Positions 58,602-64,000 of a stretch of 64,000 nt of DNA are shown piece by piece (the first letter of the stretch is position 1; each line of letters starts with the position of its first letter). The DNA comes from an uncultured Christensenellaceae bacterium (GTDB taxonomy: Bacteria; Bacillota; Clostridia; Christensenellales; Borkfalkiaceae), in NCBI GenBank assembly GCA_910589015.1, contig CAJUSA010000004.1, positions 1 to 64,000 of the forward strand, given 5' to 3'. Made by a program: the position numbers and the translations under genes. The notes beneath the pieces were generated by a model. It had not been told where the DNA came from. It saw only the letters and a program-made list of their open reading frames with translations, and did not search any database.

Positions 58602-58805
58602 TTAATCCTCACGGAACATTTGATAAACTTGTATTTTTAACATTCTTGCGATTTTGAAAAGGGCTACTATCCGATAATTTTTATTATTCATTATTTTCTC
58701 TAACGTGCAAAAACTTATACCACACAACTTGCAGAATTTGTTTTTTGAAATTTTGTTTGCCGTTAAATAGTTTTCGATTATTTCTTTCTTAAATTCATTT
58801 TTCAT
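58602..58805 (-). CDS. small XRE-like HTH protein (67 aa)
   Basis: 67 residues, Cro/C1-type helix-turn-helix (ISKNKFCKLCGISFCTLEKI as core) with nothing else. Divergent from another XRE gene, with two palindromic operators between them (58812-58851). A+T-rich against the surrounding core genes, so the pair may be a small imported module or a remnant of a mobile element. Targets unknown. Confidence 0.7.
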   Translation of the reverse strand: MKNEFKKEIIENYLTANKISKNKFCKLCGISFCTLEKIMNNKNYRIVALFKIARMLKIQVYQMFRED

Positions 58806-58811
58806 ATTCTA

Positions 58812-58851
58812 TCCCTCTTTTTGGGACGATTATATCATCCCTATTTAGGGA
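58812..58851. promoter_or_regulatory. paired operators between two divergent HTH genes
   Basis: TCCC-N7-GGGA at 58812-58826 and TCCC-N6-GGGA at 58838-58851. Two similar palindromes about 26 bp apart in the divergent promoter region suggest cross-regulation like a cI/cro switch. Confidence 0.55.
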
Positions 58852-58862
58852 AAGGGAATGTT

Positions 58863-59066
58863 ATGGAAAAATTTGCGGAACGATTAAAAGAGTTAAGACA
58901 AGAAAAAGGATTGTCAATTCAAGGATTAGCCAAGGAAGTTCAAATAAGCTCGTCGGCTCTTTGTCGGTGGGAAAATTGCCAAGCAGATATAAGAGGTTCG
59001 CAACTCGTTATACTTGCCAAATATTTCGGCGTTACGATTGATTACTTAATGGGTTTAGAAGATTGA
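58863..59066 (+). CDS. XRE-family regulator (67 aa)
   Basis: Cro/C1-type repressor domain (LRQEKGLSIQGLAKEVQISS then ALCRWENC) with the usual C-terminal TIDYLMGLED. The start at 58863 has AAAGGGAA upstream; an in-frame start at 58821 would run through the operators. Ends against the terminator shared with spoIIE. Confidence 0.8.
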   Translation: MEKFAERLKELRQEKGLSIQGLAKEVQISSSALCRWENCQADIRGSQLVILAKYFGVTIDYLMGLED

Positions 59067-59075
59067 TAATAAGGA

Positions 59076-59107
59076 AAATCCCTCGGACTGTTGTCCGAGG
59101 GATTTTG
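59076..59107. terminator. bidirectional terminator
   Basis: AAAATCCCTCGGAC and GTCCGAGGGATTTT around a 4-nt loop, between the converging XRE gene and spoIIE. Confidence 0.92.
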
Positions 59108-59119
59108 TCTTTGCAGGCG

Positions 59120-61396
59120 TTACGCCGAAGCGGTGAGTTTTACCGTGAGCACGGTCATGTCGTCCTCGGCTTTACCGCCGTAACAGCCGAGCGCTTTTTT
59201 CAAAATTTCTTCGGCAAAGGACTGCGGATTGACGGGGCGCTGCGCGCTCAGATAGGCGCACAGATCGGCAAGCGAGCCGAACGCCGAGGTCACGCCGTCG
59301 CTCATGAATACGAGGAAGTCGCCCTTGTTCATATTGATTCGGCTGGTGGCGGGGTGCACCGCTTCGAGCATGCCCAGGGGCAATGATTCGCCCTCTAATA
59401 TTTTCAGCTCTTCGCCCGAGAGTAAAAAGGCGACGGGCGAGCCGATTTTCACGATGTCCGCGCAACCCGTATCGAGGTTGACCGAGGCGACGTCGAGGCA
59501 GGAAAAGGTTTCCTCGGAAGAGAGGGCGATCAGGCGGTTGACCGTCGAAAGAACGGTATCGGAAGGCATTTTTGCCTTGTAAAAACTTTCGAGCAGGGTA
59601 AGCGTGCGGTCGGAAACCTTACGCGCCTCTTCGCCGCTGCCCATGCCGTCGGAAAGGGCAACGAGAAAGCGCCGTTCGTCGATCTTCATAATGGAATGCG
59701 TGTCGCCGCTTGCGACTTCGCCTTCCTTCGTGCGCGCCGCAAGCCCGAAAGCCGCGTCGAACGCGGGCTTGGGTTTTAAGATAAAGCAAGCGCGTTCGGC
59801 GGTAACGGGGATTTTTTCGGCGAGCGAGAGGGGCAGTCCTAACGCCTTTCCCGCCGTCTTTGCAAGGCGTTTGGCGTCGGTGGCGGCGTTTGCGCTCAGA
59901 CTTACGGTCAGGTTGGTTCCTTCGCCGTATAAAAAGATCTCGCCCGAGAGGATCCCGTCGGCGGCAAGCGCCGCCGCCAGCGCCTGTTCTTCGCCCGAGA
60001 AGGCGTATTCCTCGCTCTGTTCGAGGGCAATGTCGCGCAAAATCACGCTTACGCCGTGCGCCTGCTCGGCAAGTAGTTTTCTGCCTTCGCGCGCGGCTTC
60101 CGTTTCGCGCACGAAACGGCTGTAATCGGCAAGGATCTTATTGAGGGCGTACAACACGCCTGCGGAATTTTCGCACCGCGCCGTCACCTCGGCGGGCAGG
60201 TCGATGAGGTTGACGCGCCCCTTTGCCACGCCCACGGCAATGAGCTTATCGAGCCCTTCCTCGATGCCCGCCGTTTCGCATTTGCGGCGGTGGGAACAGG
60301 CGGCGCACAGCGATTCCTGCAACTTTTCGCGCAGGCGCAGCGTGGCGTCGTCGCGCGCGTCCTCGCCGCCGAACGCGCACTCGATTTCACGGAAGAGTGC
60401 GGAAACTTCGTAAAGCTGTTCGCCCACGGCGCGGCGGTTGCGGTTGACGGCAACGCGCGGCAACGTATTTTCACGGTAGAAAAGCAACGCGTGTTTGGCG
60501 CGGTTCAAAAGTTTATCGGGCACGAAACAGACCGCGGCGGCGGGAGCAACGCACACAAGCAGGGTAAGCGCGATTGAAAGGACGGATTGCCGGTATAATC
60601 CCTCGAAATACTGCACGCCCGTGAACGCCGCCACGAGCGCAAGTGCGGAAACGGGCTTGCCGTAGGGCAGGAAGAGTAAACATACCGAGGCATAAACGGT
60701 GTATTCGGCAAGCGGCACAAGACTCACCCGCGCGACGCACAGGGGCAGAGAGAGCACGGCGGCGAGGGGAACGGCTACGGCGCTCTTGACGAGCACGACG
60801 CTTATGATCAGCACGGTGAGCGTGAAAAAGGTGAGCGCCAGATTGCCGACGGCGGCATGCAGCCCCATACCGCAGAACAGCCACAAGAGGGCGAGCTGCG
60901 CCAGCCTTCCCGCCGAAAGACGGCAACGGAATACTTTGTGCAAGAGCGCGTCGACGCCGCCTTGCGCCAAAAAGGCGGCAAGGAAGAAGAAGGCGGCGAG
61001 AATGGTCTTTTGTAAGACGGGCGCAAGAGGCAGGTAGGAGTAGCCGTCGTGCGGATAGAGGAAGATAAAAGGCAGTTGCGCCACGGCGACGTAGGCGAGA
61101 TTTTCGTATTTCGGCATTTTGCGGAAGTGCTTGTAAATGCAAAATACAAGGCATAAAAACGCCGCTTGAATGGCACAGGAAAGCGACGCAAACGCCGCAA
61201 GGGGCACGGCGGAAGAAATAAGGTACGCGCCCGCGCATAAAAAGGGGTTCATGCCGCACGCAAGCGCGGCAAAGAACAGCGCGAAGGAAAGCGGCTCGCG
61301 TTGCGGCAGGGCAAAGTGGAAAAGCACCATTCCGCCGAGCAGGGCAAGATATTTTGCGGCGTTTTGCGGCGTGAAAACGGAAAAAAAGGCTTTCAA
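59120..61396 (-). CDS. spoIIE: stage II sporulation protein E (Ser/Thr phosphatase)
   Basis: 758 residues. About ten N-terminal membrane helices (to roughly residue 310), a middle regulatory region, and a C-terminal PP2C-type phosphatase (about 560-758) with VALSDGMGSGEEA as a metal-binding motif and VFMSDGVTSAF near the end. SpoIIE dephosphorylates SpoIIAA to free sigma-F in the forespore and takes part in polar division. A TATAAT lies about 30 nt upstream. Single gene. Confidence 0.95.
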   Translation of the reverse strand: MKAFFSVFTPQNAAKYLALLGGMVLFHFALPQREPLSFALFFAALACGMNPFLCAGAYLISSAVPLAAFASLSCAIQAAFLCLVFCIYKHFRKMPKYENLAYVAVAQLPFIFLYPHDGYSYLPLAPVLQKTILAAFFFLAAFLAQGGVDALLHKVFRCRLSAGRLAQLALLWLFCGMGLHAAVGNLALTFFTLTVLIISVVLVKSAVAVPLAAVLSLPLCVARVSLVPLAEYTVYASVCLLFLPYGKPVSALALVAAFTGVQYFEGLYRQSVLSIALTLLVCVAPAAAVCFVPDKLLNRAKHALLFYRENTLPRVAVNRNRRAVGEQLYEVSALFREIECAFGGEDARDDATLRLREKLQESLCAACSHRRKCETAGIEEGLDKLIAVGVAKGRVNLIDLPAEVTARCENSAGVLYALNKILADYSRFVRETEAAREGRKLLAEQAHGVSVILRDIALEQSEEYAFSGEEQALAAALAADGILSGEIFLYGEGTNLTVSLSANAATDAKRLAKTAGKALGLPLSLAEKIPVTAERACFILKPKPAFDAAFGLAARTKEGEVASGDTHSIMKIDERRFLVALSDGMGSGEEARKVSDRTLTLLESFYKAKMPSDTVLSTVNRLIALSSEETFSCLDVASVNLDTGCADIVKIGSPVAFLLSGEELKILEGESLPLGMLEAVHPATSRINMNKGDFLVFMSDGVTSAFGSLADLCAYLSAQRPVNPQSFAEEILKKALGCYGGKAEDDMTVLTVKLTASA

Positions 61397-61511
61397 AGTT
61401 TCACCTCGGTTTTTTTCCGATTATATCAAACCGCTACGGGGCTAACGCGGGAAACATTCGTATCTTTTTGTCGAAAAGCGTCGCAGTTCATTCTCTTCAC
61501 GGGCGATAGGG

Positions 61512-61549
61512 CGATAAAAACAAAATCCCCTGTAAACTCACAGGGGATT
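61512..61549 (-). terminator. terminator of the large RNA locus
   Basis: On the minus strand AATCCCCTGT-GAGTTT-ACAGGGGATT followed by TTGTTTTTAT. Confidence 0.85.
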
Positions 61550-62060
61550 ACGGTTTTATAATTCAGTTGTTTCGGGCATGATCCGCAGTCGCGCATCTTT
61601 CCGTTCCGCTTTCGGGCGTGCCGCTCCGCAGCGCTCTTGCGCACCACCGGTTTCGTGCGTTCGATTACCTTGTTACGACCCGTTGACCTCGGTTTCCCTT
61701 CAAGATTGCGGTTCCGCGCAATCTCCGTCGACTATGTTTCTTTGTTTGGGGTTTCTTTCCCTGTGCGCTTTCCCGGTCCGCGCACCTCATTTCAGAAAGT
61801 CTACTTTTCCGCCCTTATCATATAGTGGTACATTGGTCTGCCCTCCCTTTACTCGATTTTCAAGCCCTGGGTTTTTTTCATATCGTCGTACCTCCCGATA
61901 TGGATTTTTTGGAAGCGTTTCCGCCTTCGCCTGCCTCCCTGCGTTGCCGGGCTTTCCCGTCCGGTTCGTGTAGGTTCTGGATTGGCAAGTTGTTACTGCA
62001 TTGGAGTTCTCCGTCCTTTTGCGAGATAATAACATTTCATGAAAGTTATTTTCGTTTTGT
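61513..62060 (-). ncRNA. candidate large structured RNA (about 550 nt)
   Basis: Fills the 770-bp gap between spoIIE and the gerAC-like gene. A promoter (62067-62094) at one end and an intrinsic terminator (61512-61549) at the other define a transcript without a supported coding frame. Perfect stems include CATATCG/CGATATG (61879-61902), GTGCGC/GCGCAC (61763-61785), AGATTGCG/CGCAATCT (61703-61724) and CGCAC/GTGCG (61640-61659). It is not recognisably RNase P RNA, tmRNA, SRP or 6S RNA. A degenerate mobile element or intron remnant is an alternative. Confidence 0.6.
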
Positions 62061-62066
62061 ACCTAT

Positions 62067-62094
62067 ATTATACCATGGATTTTCGCGATGTCAA
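62067..62094 (-). promoter_or_regulatory. promoter of the large RNA locus
   Basis: Minus strand TTGACA (62089-62094), 16-bp spacer, TATAAT (62067-62072): near-consensus, so expression should be strong and constitutive. Confidence 0.75.
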
Positions 62095-62166
62095 TACCTT
62101 TTTCAAAAATTTTTTATGTTTTTTTCGTGAAAATCTTTCTAAAAACCGTAACCTTTTCCAAATTCG

Positions 62167-63375
62167 TTACTTTATTTTTTCGATTTTTGTTTTGATTTCG
62201 GTTTCGATGGCGTTGGGAACAAGGTCTTTCCATTCTTCAAAGCGGCTCAGCGAACTGCGGTAGAGCTGCGTTTTTAACTGAAACAGATCGCAATCCGCCT
62301 CTTTGCAAGCGGTAACTAAACTGTCGAGATAGCCGCGGATGACTGTTTCGGCGTTTTGCAGTAATTCTTCGCTCATGGTCACTTCCGCGATGTCGTTCAC
62401 GGGCGCAGGCACGCCGCGGTTAAAAAGACGCAAAACCAGCTTGACCGATACTTCGGCTTTGGGATTGCTCTTCATGTTGAGCGAAACACCGCCGTCGTTT
62501 TTAAGAATGCTCACCGCAACGGGTTTGCCTTGCTCTTGCGCCGTAAACGTCCCCGCAAACACCTTGCCCTTGATGAGGCTGAACGCGAACGTCTCTTCGC
62601 GCGATAAAATGCCCGTCATCTTTCCCTTAGTAAAGAGGGCGGTCTGCTCGGCGTTGTAAACGACCGTCGGCTTTTCGTGCGCGCCGTTGCCTTCGCTCGA
62701 TCCCGATCCGCCGCCCGATTCACCCGCGCTGCCGCCGCCCGGCGTGCTCGATTGCTGTTCCGCCGTGCGCAGATAGGGGGCGTATCCGCTTTCGGACGCG
62801 CCGTAATAGCTGATCGCAAACTGTTTTAAGGTATTTGCCATGACCTTCCCCGAGCTTTGCGCCGATTGCGTGAGCAGTTTTTGGATCGCCTGCGTGGGGC
62901 TGTCGTCCATGGCGCTTGTCGAAGTCAAAAGTTCTTTCGCCGTGCCTTCGCAAACGGCGATCTGCGCCGAATCGGGCATATATTCGTTGCGCAGAAAGAA
63001 ATCGAAACAAGCGATCGCGTTGTCTTTCGCCGCCTCTTCGCCTAAAATAACCAAATCGCAAAAGACGAGTTTGGGCACCCAGCCCGTTTCCGAGAAAATC
63101 TTCGAAATGCATTCGGATACCGTCGTGCCGTTCGCGTCGACCGTCACGGTCGAAGTCGCCGATCCGCCCGCGGTGTTGCCCTGCGGCACGGCGATCTGCG
63201 TGGAAAGGGTAAAGGTATCGCCTTCCTTATCTACACCCGCCGCAAGAATGACGGCGGTTTTCTGAATATCGACCAGCCCGAAATCGTTGGAAAAAAACGC
63301 GAACACGATGAACGCCGCCAGAATGATATAGAGCTTCATGGGCACGGTGCGTAAAAAATGTTTGAATTTACTCAC
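62167..63375 (-). CDS. Ger(x)C-family spore germination protein
   Basis: 402 residues. N-terminal hydrophobic segment (about 13-30), then the GerAC-type domains (FGLVDIQKTAVILAAGVDKE at the start, and a C-terminal region of mixed helix and strand). The family's lipobox Cys is not evident, so it may be anchored by the helix rather than by lipid. A Gly/Ser-rich insert (about 208-232) separates the domains. It overlaps the upstream permease gene by 8 nt; the two would belong to a germinant receptor in the spore inner membrane. Confidence 0.85.
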   Translation of the reverse strand: MSKFKHFLRTVPMKLYIILAAFIVFAFFSNDFGLVDIQKTAVILAAGVDKEGDTFTLSTQIAVPQGNTAGGSATSTVTVDANGTTVSECISKIFSETGWVPKLVFCDLVILGEEAAKDNAIACFDFFLRNEYMPDSAQIAVCEGTAKELLTSTSAMDDSPTQAIQKLLTQSAQSSGKVMANTLKQFAISYYGASESGYAPYLRTAEQQSSTPGGGSAGESGGGSGSSEGNGAHEKPTVVYNAEQTALFTKGKMTGILSREETFAFSLIKGKVFAGTFTAQEQGKPVAVSILKNDGGVSLNMKSNPKAEVSVKLVLRLFNRGVPAPVNDIAEVTMSEELLQNAETVIRGYLDSLVTACKEADCDLFQLKTQLYRSSLSRFEEWKDLVPNAIETEIKTKIEKIK

Positions 63376-64000
63376 GGCTTTTTCTCCTTGTCAGCAAAAA
63401 GAGGGGCGGCAGAACGAGCGTAAAGAGGGGGAAGATCCAAAAGGCGTATTCCGAAATAAATTTCTGCATGGACTGGTATTGAAAATTGAGCAGAAAGGCG
63501 AGCACGAGGAACATAACGTTGAACGCCGTCGAGAGAACAGGCGTGAGCTTTTTCTTATGACCGAACGCGTCGCCGAGGGTGTCGACGGCGGCTTGCACGG
63601 GCATAACCGAATAAAACGCCATAACAAGCCCCAAAGCGTAGATAAAGAGATAATCGATTCTGCCCAAAACGCTGATTCCCGAAAAATAACGCGATATTTT
63701 GGAAAAAGCAAATAACCGCGAAACGGCAAGCTCGCCGTAAACGGCGTAGAACACGGCAAGGAATAAGATGACCGCCGCCGCGCCCGCAAGGTAACACAAA
63801 AGCCCCTTCCATGCGATGCCTTTTTTATATTCCACTTTGCCGACAAGACTGAGGACGAGCACACTGTCGAAGAACCAGCTCATCGTAAACGCCGTGCCGC
63901 CGAAAAAGCCTGCCGCGCCTGCCGCGCCCGCGGGTTGCAGCGCTTTGAAATCGGTGCCGCCCAGCGCGAACACGATGATGCCGATAAAACTGACGATGGC
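63368..64000 (-). CDS. spore germination permease, GerAB-like (partial, runs off the window)
   Basis: The open frame reaches the window edge; 211 codons of the C-terminal part are visible, with at least five membrane helices. The APC-type GerAB pattern and coupling to the Ger(x)C gene (8-nt overlap) suggest the membrane subunit of the germinant receptor. The start and N-terminal helices lie beyond 64000. Confidence 0.75.
   Translation of the reverse strand, partial: AIVSFIGIIVFALGGTDFKALQPAGAAGAAGFFGGTAFTMSWFFDSVLVLSLVGKVEYKKGIAWKGLLCYLAGAAAVILFLAVFYAVYGELAVSRLFAFSKISRYFSGISVLGRIDYLFIYALGLVMAFYSVMPVQAAVDTLGDAFGHKKKLTPVLSTAFNVMFLVLAFLLNFQYQSMQKFISEYAFWIFPLFTLVLPPLFLLTRRKSRE

Noticed and set aside
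61665..61679. TTACCTTGTTACGAC, identical to part of the 3' end of 16S rRNA (the common 1492R priming site)
   Set aside because: The flanks do not continue as 16S rRNA on either side, so it is not an rRNA gene or fragment; I regard the 15-base match as coincidence within the structured RNA locus.
61787..62035. 82-codon frame on the minus strand inside the RNA locus
   Set aside because: No ribosome-binding site, low-complexity composition, and it runs through several perfect stems of the candidate RNA.
1..64000. CRISPR arrays
   Set aside because: No series of short direct repeats with regular unique spacers was seen; the only large repetition is the 14,040-bp tandem element and the small iteron, arm-site and operator repeats listed.

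Overview
The window looks like chromosome from an endospore-forming, Clostridia-type member of the Bacillota. It carries spoIIR, spoIIE, a sleB-ypeB pair and a gerAB/gerAC-like pair, plus a yybP-ykoY manganese riboswitch and TTGACA-N17-TATAAT promoters. The core genes are G+C-rich in synonymous positions. Two accessory regions are visibly more A+T-rich. I cannot name the genus with confidence.

Layout. 1-4.75 kb: two hypothetical genes, a GNAT acetyltransferase, a SecB-like chaperone, manA, radC, a HAD-like phosphatase and a small XRE repressor with its operator. 4.75-11.86 kb: a genomic island inserted in the anticodon loop of a tRNA-Arg gene. The 3' half of the tRNA is left at about 4966-5009, an intact tRNA-Arg(CCG) lies at 11400-11475, and two further 5'-half tRNA remnants lie at 11632-11670 and 11822-11860. 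The island carries a tyrosine integrase, decayed remnants of a related integrase, winged-helix accessory proteins, a Pol-beta-type nucleotidyltransferase, and a SIR2-like/nucleotide-cyclase-like gene pair that looks like an anti-phage module. 11.9-23.2 kb: core genes (mnmA, a NYN/OST-HTH protein, an SGNH hydrolase, spoIIR, sleB, ypeB, a MATE transporter, a LysR regulator, a membrane protein, cardiolipin synthase).

23,382-51,461: two head-to-tail copies of a 14,040-bp element, identical wherever compared. The chromosome on the two sides shares a 15-bp direct repeat (CGAAACATCTCGTAA). Each copy encodes an IS30-family transposase at its left end, a rightward cluster of small proteins including a J-domain protein, and a long leftward operon: SSB-like protein, Rep (Rep_2-type HUH nuclease joined to an SF3 helicase), several single-pass or signal-peptide-bearing membrane proteins, a 30-residue membrane peptide, and a membrane-anchored P-loop ATPase resembling the Zot/pI assembly ATPase of filamentous phages. 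Gene order (replication, small membrane/coat-like, adsorption-like, assembly ATPase) fits a filamentous (inovirus-like) phage with a plasmid/CRESS-type Rep and a DDE transposase as integrase. The most striking detail is that abutting the two element ends builds a consensus promoter (TTGACA-N17-TATAAT, 37407-37435, leftward). Its -35 comes from one end and its -10 from the other. It points into the replication/structural operon and exists only in a circle or tandem array.

51.5-64 kb: core chromosome again: Mn riboswitch and mntP, an acyltransferase with a zinc ribbon, a Ca/Na antiporter, an asymmetric heterodimeric ABC exporter, a DUF378 protein, a divergent HTH pair with shared operators, spoIIE, a roughly 550-nt structured RNA locus with its own promoter and terminator (61513-62060, minus strand), and a gerAC/gerAB-like germination pair that runs off the end.
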